64,000 bases of DNA from Salinarimonas rosea DSM 21201 (GCF_000429045.1 NZ_AUBC01000005.1:220732-284731); one strand, 5' to 3'; shown: positions 1-8,346, numbered from the stretch's first letter. Notes: generated by a model not told the origin, from the letters alone. A program made the numbers and translations.

Positions 1-2955
1 GCTCTCGCGTTCGGGCAGCTCCGGCACCGTGAAGAACTCCCGGTGGAGCGCCTCCTCCGGCCAGCCGTTCGCCCGCGCCGCGTCGAGCACCGCGTCCATG
101 TAGCGGACGGGGCCGCAGGTGTAGAGGTGCATGCCGGGCTCGTATCCCGCGGTGAGCGCGGCGAGATCGGCGCGGGTGCCGTCCTGCGAGCAATGGAGCC
201 GCACGCGGTCGCCGAAGGGCGCGGCGGCGAGATCCTTCGCGAAGGGTGCGCGCTCCCGGCTCGGGCAGGAATAGTGCAGCTCGAAGTCCCGGCCGAGCGC
301 ATGCAGCCGGTGCGCCATCGGGATCATCGGCGTCACGCCGATGCCGCCGGCGAAGAGCAGCGAGCGGGTCGCCTCCTCGACCAGCGGGAAATGGTTGCGC
401 GGCGGCGAGACGAAGACCCGCCGCCCAGGCCGGAAGGCGCGGTGCATCAGCTTGGAGGCGCCCTTGCCCTCGGGCTCCTTCAGCACGCCGAGCACGTAGC
501 GCGAGCGGTCCGCGGGATCGCCGGCGAGCGAGTATTGCCGCAGATATTCCGGCGCGATGACGACGTCGACATGGGCGCCCGGCTCGAAGGCCGGCAGCTC
601 CGACGCGTCCGCCGCCACGAGCTCGAAACGCGTCGTGTCCGCGGTCTCCTCGACGCGCGCGGCGAGGATGGTCGGGATCACCGGCGGCGGGCCGTCGGGC
701 ATGCGGAAGGGCGGCGCGAGGCCCTCGGTCTCGCCGGCGAGGAGCTTCTCCCTGTAGACCTCGGGCGTGAGGAGCGCGCGGTAGCGCGCGATGCCGGCCT
801 CGCGGTCCATGGGATAGGGCACCGGATAGGGCGGCGGCATGGCGTCGGCCGGGTAGACGGCGAGCGTCTGGTCCTCGTAGCGCAGGTCGAGCGAGGTCTG
901 CAGCTCGCGCCTGTTGGTCTGCGCGGCGGGGATGTAGGACATGGTCGCGGGGTCCATGTCGATGTCCCACCACCATTTCTTCGCCTTGTTCTGCCGCCCG
1001 TTGCCGACCGCGTCGTCGAGCCGGGCCAGCGCCTTGGCCAGGAACGGCGCCTTCATGGCGAGCCAGCGGAACGGCGCCTCCTGGAACAGGCCCTCCAGGT
1101 TCCACGGGCAGGTCTTCATGCAGCGCCCGCACATCGAGCCCGCATCGTTGGTGATGCGGTAGCGGGCGCATTTCTCGGCGTCGGACTTCCAGATCTCGTA
1201 GCCGTTGTACATCAGCTTCGGCCCGGCGGTGATGGCGCCGGACGGGCATTCGCGGGCGCACTTGTTGCAGCTCCCGCAGAAGGACTGCAGGCCGAAATCG
1301 ATCGGCCTGTCGTGGGAAAGCGGCATGTCGGTGGTGATGGCGCCGGATTTCAGCCGCGGGCCGAGATAGGGGTTGAGGATCACCTCGCCGATGCGGCTCA
1401 CCTCGCCGAGGCCCGACAGCAGCAGCAGCGGCGGCTGCAGCACGTCGCCGTCGAGCACGGAATGCACGCGCGCCGAATAGCCGAGCCGGCGGATCTGCTC
1501 CGCCACGATGCCGCCGATCAGCGACGTGCGCAGGTAGGCGCGCATGGACTGGGCGGCGGAGATCCAGTCGTCGCCGGTGGTGCCGTCCATGGTCTCGTGG
1601 CCCTGGTCGACCAGGATCGAGATCGCCTCGCCGTGATAGGGCGTCACCGGCTCGCCGGCGGCGTCGTGGGAATAGTAGGCCCAGTCCGGGCAGCGGGAGA
1701 TGCCGACCGCGTCGGCGCCGAGGAAGTAGAGCGTCGCCTTCACCGCGTCGGCGTTCGCCTGCGGATCCTGCGCCTCCCGTGCCGGCGCGCGGTGCGCCTC
1801 GCCCTGCTGCAGCAGGAGCAGCGCGCCGAGCGCCCGGCGCGAGCAGTATCCGAGCGGGTTGCGCAGGACGTAGAAGCCGTTCTTCGCCTTCTCCTGCACC
1901 GCCTTGCCCATGTCGCCGAACAGGGCCCGGGCGAAGAAGTCCGCGCGCTTGGGGAAGCGCGGGACGCGCGGCTCGTCGATGAAGGTGGTCGGCGTCTCGC
2001 GCGTCGCGATGCGCTCGAACGGGTAGGCGCCGTCCTTGAAGCGGCGCCGCGCGAAGGGCAGCCGGTCGCGGGCGCTCTTGAACGTGCCGCTGCCCGCCCA
2101 CCAGGCCGGCCCGTGCGAGGCGATCCGCGCCGCGAGGCCGCGGGGCGCGAGCGGGCGGTCGGTGGCGAGATCGAGCGTCGTCGTGATCGCGGCGAGCGCG
2201 TAGCCGCGCCCGACATAGGGGTTCGTGGCGCGCCCGTCCGGGCCGATTTCGTTCAGGCCCGCGGCGACACCGAGGCGCTCGAGATCGACGTCGGAGGAGG
2301 TCGCAGTGTGCGCCCGCGCGGCGTAGCCGAGGAGGCGCAGGTAGTTGGCGAGCACCACCGCGGCTTCCGCCGCGCGCACGGCCGAGCGGGCGGCGCTCGT
2401 CCCCGCGATCCAGGCGGCTCCCGGCTCCGCCGGATCGGGCTCGCGCGGGTCCTCGACGAGGACGACGATCGCGTGGGTGTGGTGGTCGATCGGGCCGGGC
2501 GGGGTCGCGGCGGCCTCCTTCACGTCGGCCATGATCACGTCGATGCCCGACGAGAAGGTCTTGGTCTGGCCGCTCTCGATGCGCGCGACGAGCGCGTCGA
2601 GGGCCGGGTTGCGCGTCGGCTCGGCGAGGAGCGCCTCGGGGGGCAGGCGGCAGATCCCCATCTGGCTCGCGTCGAAGAAGTAGCCCGCTGCCTTGATATT
2701 GTTCGCCCGCTCCTGCGGGTCGTCGGGGATCGGCGCCTTCGTCGCGGCCACCGCGCCCTCGCGGATCGCGTCGAGCATGCCGATGAAGAGCCCGATGGCG
2801 CCGGCGATGGTGCTCGCGTCGGCGGAGGCGTCGCAGTCGAGCGCCGCGTGCGGCGGCAGCCGGGAGAGGTCGGGCGCCGCGTCCTGCCGGGCGAGGCGCT
2901 CCAGCGGATAGGGGCCGAGATGGACGGGGCGGGTTCTGGTGGAGAAGAGGCGCAT
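1..2955 (-). CDS. rdhA: Self-sufficient reductive dehalogenase, RdhA fused to an FNR-type reductase (3' end outside window)
   Basis: 985 codons are visible, running off the left edge. The product has an N-terminal copy of the cobalamin-binding fold (about residues 10-270), a second copy (about 306-550), then two [4Fe-4S] motifs: C560/C563/C566/C570-P and C596/C609/C612/C616-P. From about residue 760 follows a ferredoxin-NADP reductase-like module with the flavin motif RQYSL (806-810) and a nucleotide-binding FAGGIGVTPM stretch. The visible part ends where families of this architecture carry a [2Fe-2S] ferredoxin domain. There is no Tat signal, so it should be a cytoplasmic, catabolic enzyme rather than a respiratory RdhA. 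This matches the architecture of aerobic reductive dehalogenases such as BhbA of Comamonas, which use NAD(P)H to remove halogen from aromatics. Substrate is unknown. It lies 8 bp downstream of the TRAP transporter genes on the same strand and is probably cotranscribed. Confidence 0.85.
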   Translation of the reverse strand, partial: MRLFSTRTRPVHLGPYPLERLARQDAAPDLSRLPPHAALDCDASADASTIAGAIGLFIGMLDAIREGAVAATKAPIPDDPQERANNIKAAGYFFDASQMGICRLPPEALLAEPTRNPALDALVARIESGQTKTFSSGIDVIMADVKEAAATPPGPIDHHTHAIVVLVEDPREPDPAEPGAAWIAGTSAARSAVRAAEAAVVLANYLRLLGYAARAHTATSSDVDLERLGVAAGLNEIGPDGRATNPYVGRGYALAAITTTLDLATDRPLAPRGLAARIASHGPAWWAGSGTFKSARDRLPFARRRFKDGAYPFERIATRETPTTFIDEPRVPRFPKRADFFARALFGDMGKAVQEKAKNGFYVLRNPLGYCSRRALGALLLLQQGEAHRAPAREAQDPQANADAVKATLYFLGADAVGISRCPDWAYYSHDAAGEPVTPYHGEAISILVDQGHETMDGTTGDDWISAAQSMRAYLRTSLIGGIVAEQIRRLGYSARVHSVLDGDVLQPPLLLLSGLGEVSRIGEVILNPYLGPRLKSGAITTDMPLSHDRPIDFGLQSFCGSCNKCARECPSGAITAGPKLMYNGYEIWKSDAEKCARYRITNDAGSMCGRCMKTCPWNLEGLFQEAPFRWLAMKAPFLAKALARLDDAVGNGRQNKAKKWWWDIDMDPATMSYIPAAQTNRRELQTSLDLRYEDQTLAVYPADAMPPPYPVPYPMDREAGIARYRALLTPEVYREKLLAGETEGLAPPFRMPDGPPPVIPTILAARVEETADTTRFELVAADASELPAFEPGAHVDVVIAPEYLRQYSLAGDPADRSRYVLGVLKEPEGKGASKLMHRAFRPGRRVFVSPPRNHFPLVEEATRSLLFAGGIGVTPMIPMAHRLHALGRDFELHYSCPSRERAPFAKDLAAAPFGDRVRLHCSQDGTRADLAALTAGYEPGMHLYTCGPVRYMDAVLDAARANGWPEEALHREFFTVPELPERES

Positions 2956-2963
2956 GGATACCG

Positions 2964-4274
2964 TCAGGGCGTCGCGAACATCGCGTTGGGGAGCGTGAGC
3001 GCGATCTCGGGGAAGAAAACGAGGAGGGCGATGCAGACCAGCATCGCGCCCCAGAAGGGCATGACGCCGGCGAAGATCGTCTCGAGCTTCGTGTCCCGCG
3101 CGATGGTCGAGACGACGAAGCAGTTCACCCCGACCGGCGGGCTGATCAGACCCATCTCGAGCACGATCACCATGATCACGCCGAACCAGATCGGGTCGAA
3201 GCCGAGCCCGACCACCACGGGGAAGGTGATCGGCAGGGTGATCACCATCAGCGACAGCCCCTCGATCACCATGCCGAGCACGGCGTAGAGCGCGACGATG
3301 ATCAGGATCGCCGTGTAGGGCCCGAGCTCGGCCGAGACGAAGCCGTTCGCCACGATGCCGGGCAGGCCCGAGAGCGAGACGAAGGGGGCGAAGACGTTGG
3401 CGCCGATGAGGATGAGGAAGCACATCCCCGTCGTGCGCAGCGTGTCGACGAGGCAGGCGGCGAGCGTCTCGCGGGTGAAGCCGCCGCGCAGGACGAGCAT
3501 CATTGCCGCGAGGAAGGCGCCGACGCCGGACGCCTCGACCGGCGTGAACACGCCGGTATAGATGCCGCCGATCGTCACCACGATGATGCCGACGATCCCC
3601 GTCGCCCGCCACAGCGAGGCGATCCGCTCGCCCCAGGTCGAGGCCGGGCCGCTCGGCCCCTCCTCCGGGCGAAGCCGCACCACGATGGCGATGGTCACGA
3701 GGAAGAGCCCGGTGAGCAGGAGCCCCGGCAGCACGCCCGCCATGAACAGCCGCCCGATCGATTGCTCGGTGAGGATGGCGTAGAGCACGAAGCCGGTGGA
3801 GGGCGGGATCAGGATGCCGAGCGTGCCGCCCGCCGCGATGGCGCCGGTGGAGAGCTTCTGGCCGTAGCCGTAGCGGCGCATGTTCGGGTAGGCGACGCGC
3901 CCCATCGTCACCGCCGAGGCGATGGAGGAGCCGGACAAGGCCGCGAAGCCGGCGCAGCCGACGATGGTCGCCCCCGCGAGCCCGCCCTTGCGCGCGCCGA
4001 GCCAGCGATAGGCGGCGTCGTAGAGGTCCTTCGACAGGCCCGCCGCGGAGGCGAGGTTGCCCATCAGGATGAACAGCGGCAGCACGGTCAGCTCGTAGTG
4101 CGAGGCCGTGGCGAAGGCCTGGCCCGAGAGCGTGTAGGCCGCCGAGATCGGGTCGGTGAGCGCGACGAGCCCGGCGAGCCCCGCGATCAGCATGGCGACG
4201 CCCACCGGCACGCCGAGCCCCATCAGGGCGAACAGGCCGAGGAAGCCGACGACGCCGACCGCCGCCGCGCTCAC
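2964..4274 (-). CDS. dctM: TRAP transporter large permease subunit (DctM family)
   Basis: 436 residues, the normal DctM length, with about 12 hydrophobic helices. Conserved family stretches include FILMGNLASAAGL, GILIPPS and EMGLISPPVGVN. It forms the sodium-driven translocation channel of a tripartite TRAP carrier for an organic anion. The chosen start is a GTG at 4274 whose first bases overlap the TGA stop of the small subunit (GTGA), so translation is coupled. An upstream extension in the same frame would run through dctQ and was discarded. It is immediately followed by the reductive dehalogenase, suggesting that the carrier imports the halogenated substrate or a related acid. Confidence 0.92.
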   Translation of the reverse strand: MSAAAVGVVGFLGLFALMGLGVPVGVAMLIAGLAGLVALTDPISAAYTLSGQAFATASHYELTVLPLFILMGNLASAAGLSKDLYDAAYRWLGARKGGLAGATIVGCAGFAALSGSSIASAVTMGRVAYPNMRRYGYGQKLSTGAIAAGGTLGILIPPSTGFVLYAILTEQSIGRLFMAGVLPGLLLTGLFLVTIAIVVRLRPEEGPSGPASTWGERIASLWRATGIVGIIVVTIGGIYTGVFTPVEASGVGAFLAAMMLVLRGGFTRETLAACLVDTLRTTGMCFLILIGANVFAPFVSLSGLPGIVANGFVSAELGPYTAILIIVALYAVLGMVIEGLSLMVITLPITFPVVVGLGFDPIWFGVIMVIVLEMGLISPPVGVNCFVVSTIARDTKLETIFAGVMPFWGAMLVCIALLVFFPEIALTLPNAMFATP

Positions 4275-4774
4275 GGCGCGAGCCTCCCGCGCAGGGCGCC
4301 CGCCGCGAACAGCACGGCGGAGAGGCCGAAGCCGGCGGCCAGCGCGTAGTAGAACGGGCCGTAGGGGATGCGCAGCAGCATCGTCGTCTCGCCGAACATC
4401 GCCGCCTCCCCGCCGTTCACGAAGCAGCGCCAGGCGAGATAAGCGAGCGCCGCCGCCGACGCCGCGTAGCCGGCGCGGCGCAGGGCCCCGCCGGCCGTTC
4501 GCGGCATCCTGTCGATCAGCGCCGTGATCGCCACCGCCCGGTCGCTCGCGATGCACAGCGGCACCGAGGCGGCGACGACGATCGCGAGGATCACTTGGGT
4601 GAGGTCGTTGGCGCCCAGGATCGGCGCGTTGGCGAAGGTGCGCAGCAGCGCGTCGGAGACGGTGAGCAGCATCAGCGCCACCACCCCCGCCCCGCCGACG
4701 ACGGCGATGCCCGCCGCCGCCCAGCGCTCGAGGCGCGTGCCGCCGCCCGGCGGCCGATCCGAGACCGGGTCCAT
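4271..4774 (-). CDS. dctQ: TRAP transporter small permease subunit (DctQ family)
   Basis: 167 residues with four predicted membrane segments, typical of DctQ. The N-terminal cytoplasmic arm is proline/glycine-rich and the first helix starts near residue 20. It lies between the periplasmic binding protein upstream (20-bp gap) and DctM downstream (4-bp GTGA overlap), the usual dctP-Q-M order. DctQ stabilises and couples DctM to the binding protein in the inner membrane. The sequence is weakly conserved, so assignment rests on length, topology and operon position. Confidence 0.88.
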   Translation of the reverse strand: MDPVSDRPPGGGTRLERWAAAGIAVVGGAGVVALMLLTVSDALLRTFANAPILGANDLTQVILAIVVAASVPLCIASDRAVAITALIDRMPRTAGGALRRAGYAASAAALAYLAWRCFVNGGEAAMFGETTMLLRIPYGPFYYALAAGFGLSAVLFAAGALRGRLAP

Positions 4775-4794
4775 CGCCTCGCCCTCTCGCCGGC

Positions 4795-5790
4795 TCAGTT
4801 CGCCGCGGCGAAGCGCGCGAGGAAGGCCTCGCCGTCGAGGCCGACCGCCTCGCCCTGCGCCTTCAGCTCGGCCGCGATCGGGGCCGCCATGGCCGCGACG
4901 AAGGCCGCGCGCGCGTCGGGCTCGAGCGTGATCAGCTCGACATTCGCCTCACGCAGCATGGCGATGCCGCGATCGCCCGCCGCCTTGAAGGCCGTCGCCG
5001 CGCGCATCGACAGGTCGCGCCCGGTGAGATCGTCGAGAGCTGCGCGCTGCTCGTCGGAGAGCTTGTCGTAGGCGCCCCTGTTCATGATCAGCGTGAAGGT
5101 GGAGAGCGCTCCCGGCACGTTGGTCGTGACGTGCTTCGCGACCTCGTGGAGATTGTAGGAGCCCACCGCCGAGGCGTCGATCATCACCGCGTCGACCACG
5201 CCCGTGCTCATGGCGTTGTAGACCTCGGTCGCCGGCAGCGAGACCGGGATGCCGCCCCAGGCCTCGACGATGGACGCGGTCACCGGATCGGGGATGCGCA
5301 CCTTGAGGCCGGAGACATCCGCGAGCGACCGCACCGGCGTCTCGCGGCTGAACAGGATCGACGGATTGTTGGTCCAGAAGGCGAGGAGCTCGACCTGCTC
5401 GAAATCGCCGTCGAGCGCGTCGATGTTGTCCCAGATGGTTGCAGTCGCGCTCTCCGGATCGGCGAACAGGCCCGGCACGTGCAGCATCACCGAGCGCTGG
5501 AACTGCGCCGGCGTGTACTGCGGCAGGTTGAAGGCGATGTCGGCGATGCCGGTGACGGCGCGGCGGTACTGCTGGTTCGGACCCGCGCCGAGCTCGCCGG
5601 CGGGATAGACCTTGATGGTGAGCGCGCCGTTCGTCTTGGCCGCGATCTCCTCGGCCAGCGGCGTCATCACGTGCCGGTCCATCGGATGCTGCGGCGACAT
5701 GAAATGGGCGAGCTTCAGCTCGGTGGCGGACGCGGCCGCGGCGCACAGGGCGGCGCCGGCCGCGATCGCCGCAATGGCGATGCGACGCAT
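4795..5790 (-). CDS. dctP: TRAP transporter periplasmic substrate-binding protein (DctP family)
   Basis: 331 residues. The start at 5790 is preceded by a strong GGAGGAAA ribosome site and opens a clear Sec signal peptide (MRRIAIAAIAAGAALCAAAAS) with the mature protein beginning around TELKLAHF. DctP hallmarks include LAHFMSPQHPMD, the ligand-site region near RIPDP and the GVVDAVMID segment. It captures the substrate in the periplasm for DctQM. As first gene of the operon it carries the predicted promoter and operator upstream. The ligand cannot be read from sequence; cotranscription with a reductive dehalogenase suggests a halogenated or hydroxylated aromatic acid (inference). Confidence 0.92.
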   Translation of the reverse strand: MRRIAIAAIAAGAALCAAAASATELKLAHFMSPQHPMDRHVMTPLAEEIAAKTNGALTIKVYPAGELGAGPNQQYRRAVTGIADIAFNLPQYTPAQFQRSVMLHVPGLFADPESATATIWDNIDALDGDFEQVELLAFWTNNPSILFSRETPVRSLADVSGLKVRIPDPVTASIVEAWGGIPVSLPATEVYNAMSTGVVDAVMIDASAVGSYNLHEVAKHVTTNVPGALSTFTLIMNRGAYDKLSDEQRAALDDLTGRDLSMRAATAFKAAGDRGIAMLREANVELITLEPDARAAFVAAMAAPIAAELKAQGEAVGLDGEAFLARFAAAN

Positions 5791-5847
5791 GTGGTTTCCT
5801 CCCGATCGGGCCCCTCTCGGCCCGCGCACGCCCGGTTCGGCGTTTCT

Positions 5848-5888
5848 TGTTGACGGGTCAACATACCAGCTGCCCGTGACGGCGACAA
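5848..5888 (-). promoter_or_regulatory. TRAP/rdhA operon promoter with overlapping MarR-type operator
   Basis: On the minus strand a -35 TTGTCG (5888-5883) and -10 TATGTT (5865-5860) are separated by 17 bp. A perfect palindrome TGTTGACggGTCAACA (5848-5863) overlaps the -10 box and predicted start of transcription, as expected for repression by a MarR-family dimer. The divergent MarR gene begins about 90 bp away and may be controlled by the same site. Binding is inferred from position and symmetry only. Confidence 0.6.
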
Positions 5889-5936
5889 GCTTCCCTCGAC
5901 GCCGGATTCGCGCTTTGGTGGGCGCGGAGGGCGAGC

Positions 5937-5957
5937 ATGAGCGATCAGCAGGCATGA
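5937..5957 (+). CDS. Six-codon upstream ORF overlapping the MarR start
   Basis: ATG at 5937 has a good GGAGG ribosome site (5926-5930) and encodes MSDQQA followed by TGA. The TGA overlaps the ATG of the regulator (ATGA at 5954-5957). The regulator itself starts with MSDQ, because the 12 bases atgagcgatcag occur twice, 17 bp apart. Either this is a translationally coupled leader peptide, or a small duplication has put the best ribosome site in front of an out-of-frame start. Expression is unproven. Confidence 0.35.
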   Translation: MSDQQA

Positions 5958-6562
5958 GCGATCAGGACGACCGTCGCCTCGCGCGCCGATCCGGCGGTGC
6001 GCGGACGCACGAGGACACGCCGACCGAGGCGGTGCCGGCGCGTAAGGCGGGCCGCCCTCACCTGCCCGAGCCGCCGCGCGTGGAGACGTCCGTCGACTTC
6101 ACGGAGCTGCTGCTGCACCAGGTCGTCGGGTTCGCCACCCGCTTCGTGCAGAGCGTCGCCTCCACCTACACGCAGCGCCATGGGATCGGCCTGCCCGAGC
6201 TGCGCACGCTCTTCCTGCTCGGCCGCCACGGCCGGCTCGCGCCGATCCGCCTCGCGGAGCTCGCGGCGACGGATCGCGGCACGGTGACCCGGGCGCTCAG
6301 AACGCTCACGGCCCGAGGCCTCGTCGTGGTGCGCGCCGACCCCGACCACGGACGCCGCACCGCCGCGCAGCTCACCCCGGACGGCGCCGCCCTGCACGAC
6401 CATCTGGCGCGCTTCGTCGAGTGGCGGAATCAATGGCTCAAGAGCCACTTCGAGCAGGAGGAGCTGGCGACGCTGCTCGAGCTCCTCGGACGCCTCGACG
6501 ACCTCTCACGCCGCCTGCCGACGGACGCGGTGGAACACGAGAGCATCCGCAGCGACGATTGA
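5954..6562 (+). CDS. MarR-family transcriptional regulator
   Basis: 202 residues, longer than a typical MarR (~150) because of an arginine- and proline-rich N-terminal tail of about 45 residues. The winged helix-turn-helix lies at about 95-160 (IRLAELAATDRGTVTRALRTL, then the wing DPDHGRRTAAQLT), followed by a C-terminal dimerisation helix. MarR proteins usually repress a divergent operon and are released by a phenolic ligand. Here the divergent operon is the TRAP/reductive dehalogenase cluster, and a palindrome in the shared region is the likely operator. The start is taken at 5954 because upstream in-frame sequence overlaps dctP; it depends on coupling to the short ORF at 5937. Confidence 0.85.
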   Translation: MSDQDDRRLARRSGGARTHEDTPTEAVPARKAGRPHLPEPPRVETSVDFTELLLHQVVGFATRFVQSVASTYTQRHGIGLPELRTLFLLGRHGRLAPIRLAELAATDRGTVTRALRTLTARGLVVVRADPDHGRRTAAQLTPDGAALHDHLARFVEWRNQWLKSHFEQEELATLLELLGRLDDLSRRLPTDAVEHESIRSDD

Positions 6563-6682
6563 GAGCCGGATCCGGGACGACGAGACCGACACGCTCGCCC
6601 GCCGACCGGCGCCCTGCGCCGGCACGACGAAGGCCCCCTCGCGGGAGCCCGGAAAGCGTTGCTGCGTATGGATCAGGAGCGC

Positions 6683-6756
6683 TGGAGCGGGTGAAGGGAA
6701 TCGAACCCTCGTCGTCAGCTTGGAAGGCTGCTGCTCTACCATTGAGCTACACCCGC
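6683..6756 (-). tRNA. tRNA-Gly (TCC)
   Basis: 74 nt on the minus strand including an encoded CCA. The acceptor stem GCGGGTG pairs with CACCCGC, the D-loop region GTAGCTCAATGGTAGAGC is intact, the anticodon loop CTTCCAA gives TCC, and the T-arm contains GGTTCGATTCC. It lies 32 nt downstream of tRNA-Tyr and is probably cotranscribed with it. Confidence 0.96.
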
Positions 6757-6788
6757 CCGGGCGTGGTGGAGTTCTAGCGCGTCGGAGA

Positions 6789-6874
6789 TGGTGGGGGAAG
6801 TAGGACTCGAACCTACGAAGGCGTAAGCCAGCGGATTTACAGTCCGCCCCCTTTGCCGCTCGGGACATTCCCCC
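6789..6874 (-). tRNA. tRNA-Tyr (GTA)
   Basis: 86 nt on the minus strand including CCA, with the long variable arm typical of bacterial tRNA-Tyr. The acceptor stem is GGGGGAA with TTCCCCC, the anticodon loop CTGTAAA gives GTA, and the T-arm has GGTTCGAGTCC. It is first in a two-tRNA unit with tRNA-Gly. Confidence 0.96.
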
Positions 6875-6943
6875 GTCCGCTCCGGCTGCCGATCTCTCGG
6901 TGCGCCGGGCCGCGCCCGACGCCTCGGCCGTGGCGTGGGGGCT

Positions 6944-6972
6944 CTTATGGTGACCCCGGCGGGACGTGTCAA
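6944..6972 (-). promoter_or_regulatory. Promoter of the tRNA-Tyr/tRNA-Gly unit
   Basis: Minus strand -35 TTGACA (6972-6967) and -10 CATAAG (6949-6944), with an exact 17-bp spacer, about 70 bp upstream of the mature tRNA-Tyr 5' end. The consensus -35 is expected for a strong stable-RNA promoter. Confidence 0.6.
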
Positions 6973-7084
6973 CGGCGAAATCGCGCGCATCCGCCCGATT
7001 TGGGGACGGGCAGCGAGCGCCGCGGCCTTGACCACGGCGCGCTCGACGCGCATGCCCTCGCCAGCACCGACCGGAGCCGCACCC

Positions 7085-7924
7085 GTGCCAGACGATCGCA
7101 AGCCGCCTCGCAAGCCCCCCGGCAAGCCGCCGCACGCCCGCGGCGCGAACGGGCGCATCGGCCCCGGCGCGCGGGCGCGTTCCCGCGGGCCGCGCGCACG
7201 CGCGCCGCGTCCGGATCTCGACGACGCCGTCGTGCTCTACGGATGGCACCCCGTCGCGGAGGCGCTGCGCAACGGCAAGCGGACGATCCATCGCCTGCTC
7301 GCCACCGAGAACGCCGCGCGCCGGCTCGCCGAGGAGCTGCCCGGCATCGCCGCGAGCCCGCAGATCGTGCGCCCCGGCGAGATCGACGCGCTGCTCGCCC
7401 CCGACGCCGTGCACCAGGGGCTCTACGCCGAGGCCGAGCCGCTGGAGGGCTACGACCTCGACACCCTGCCCGACGACGCGCTCGTGCTCGCGCTCGACCA
7501 GATCACCGACCCGCACAACGTCGGCGCCATCGTGCGCACCGCCGCCGCTTTCGGCGTCACGGCGATCCTGACGACGGCGCGGCATTCGCCGGCGGCGACG
7601 GGGGTGCTGGCGAAGTCCGCCTCGGGAGGGCTGGAGCACGTCCCGTTCGTGGTCGTGAAGAACCTGGGCGACGCGCTCGACCGGCTCGGCGAGCGCGGCT
7701 TCCTCCGCGTCGGCCTCGATTCGGAAGGCGAGGAGACGTTCGAGAGCCTCGCCGCGCGCCGGCCGGCCCTGCTCGTGCTGGGGGCCGAGGGCAAGGGCCT
7801 GCGGGCGCGCACGCGCTCGCTGTGCGACGCCGTCGCCCGGCTCGACATGGCGGGCGCCATCAAGAGCCTCAACGTCTCCAACGCCGCCGCGATCGCGCTC
7901 TACGCGCTGACGCGGCGGCTGTGA
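7085..7924 (+). CDS. TrmH/RlmB-family RNA 2'-O-ribose methyltransferase (SpoU class)
   Basis: About 279 residues from a GTG at 7085 with GGAG 8 nt upstream; an ATG at 7052 would add 11 residues. After a basic, disordered N-terminus, a substrate-binding domain (VVLYGWHPVAEALRNGKR) precedes the knotted SPOUT domain. Its motifs are LDQITDPHNVGAIVRTA (motif 1), LVLGAEGKGL (motif 2) and IKSLNVSNAAAIALY (motif 3), with the S-adenosylmethionine site in the deep trefoil knot. The closest functional match is RlmB (23S rRNA Gm2251), but the family also methylates tRNA, so the target is not certain. Confidence 0.88.
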   Translation: MPDDRKPPRKPPGKPPHARGANGRIGPGARARSRGPRARAPRPDLDDAVVLYGWHPVAEALRNGKRTIHRLLATENAARRLAEELPGIAASPQIVRPGEIDALLAPDAVHQGLYAEAEPLEGYDLDTLPDDALVLALDQITDPHNVGAIVRTAAAFGVTAILTTARHSPAATGVLAKSASGGLEHVPFVVVKNLGDALDRLGERGFLRVGLDSEGEETFESLAARRPALLVLGAEGKGLRARTRSLCDAVARLDMAGAIKSLNVSNAAAIALYALTRRL

Positions 7925-7936
7925 CGCGCAGCCGCG

Positions 7937-8251
7937 TCAGGACGGGTCGACGAGGACGGTCCCCGCCGCCTCGATGACGTAGATCGCCGGCGGCTCGACC
8001 GGAGCGGGACGTATGCCGGTCACCGCGGGCACGCCCCGGGTGACGACGATCTCGCGCGGGGCGGGCGTGCGCGGCGCGAGCACGACGCGGCCCTCGTCGG
8101 TGCGCAGCACCGGCGCCTCGACGGTGGAGGCGATCACCTGGTCGCGATGCGCCGCGTCCCACGCGCATTGTGCGGCGGCCGGGCCGGCGGCGAGGAGGCC
8201 GAGCGCGAGCGCGCCCGACGCGGTGCCCTTGACGACGATGGATGCACGCAT
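7937..8251 (-). CDS. Small exported protein of unknown function
   Basis: 104 residues beginning with a convincing Sec signal peptide (hydrophobic stretch about residues 10-27, cleavage near AAAQC). The mature part is about 75 residues, rich in valine, proline and arginine, with one cysteine just after the cleavage site that could be a lipobox-like residue but lacks the usual LxGC. I do not recognise a family. It is convergent with the methyltransferase gene (12-bp gap). Confidence 0.6.
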   Translation of the reverse strand: MRASIVVKGTASGALALGLLAAGPAAAQCAWDAAHRDQVIASTVEAPVLRTDEGRVVLAPRTPAPREIVVTRGVPAVTGIRPAPVEPPAIYVIEAAGTVLVDPS

Positions 8252-8346
8252 GACGACCGCTCCCTCTTCGTTATGGTGAACGAGAGGTTAACCCGAACCG
8301 CCGCGCGCGTCGCCCGCTGCTTTTCGCCGCAGCAGGCCCTCCCCGC

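Noticed and set aside
43..3288. Plus-strand open frame of 1081 codons opposite the dehalogenase
   Set aside because: It is arginine-rich low-complexity sequence without domains, created by GC-rich codon bias opposite a gene with clear motifs.
6606..6622. Terminator after the MarR gene
   Set aside because: CCGGCGC-cct-GCGCCGG forms a hairpin but has no T tract on either strand.
6683..6874. Integration site at the tRNA genes
   Set aside because: No integrase, no duplicated tRNA 3' end and no GC shift next to them.
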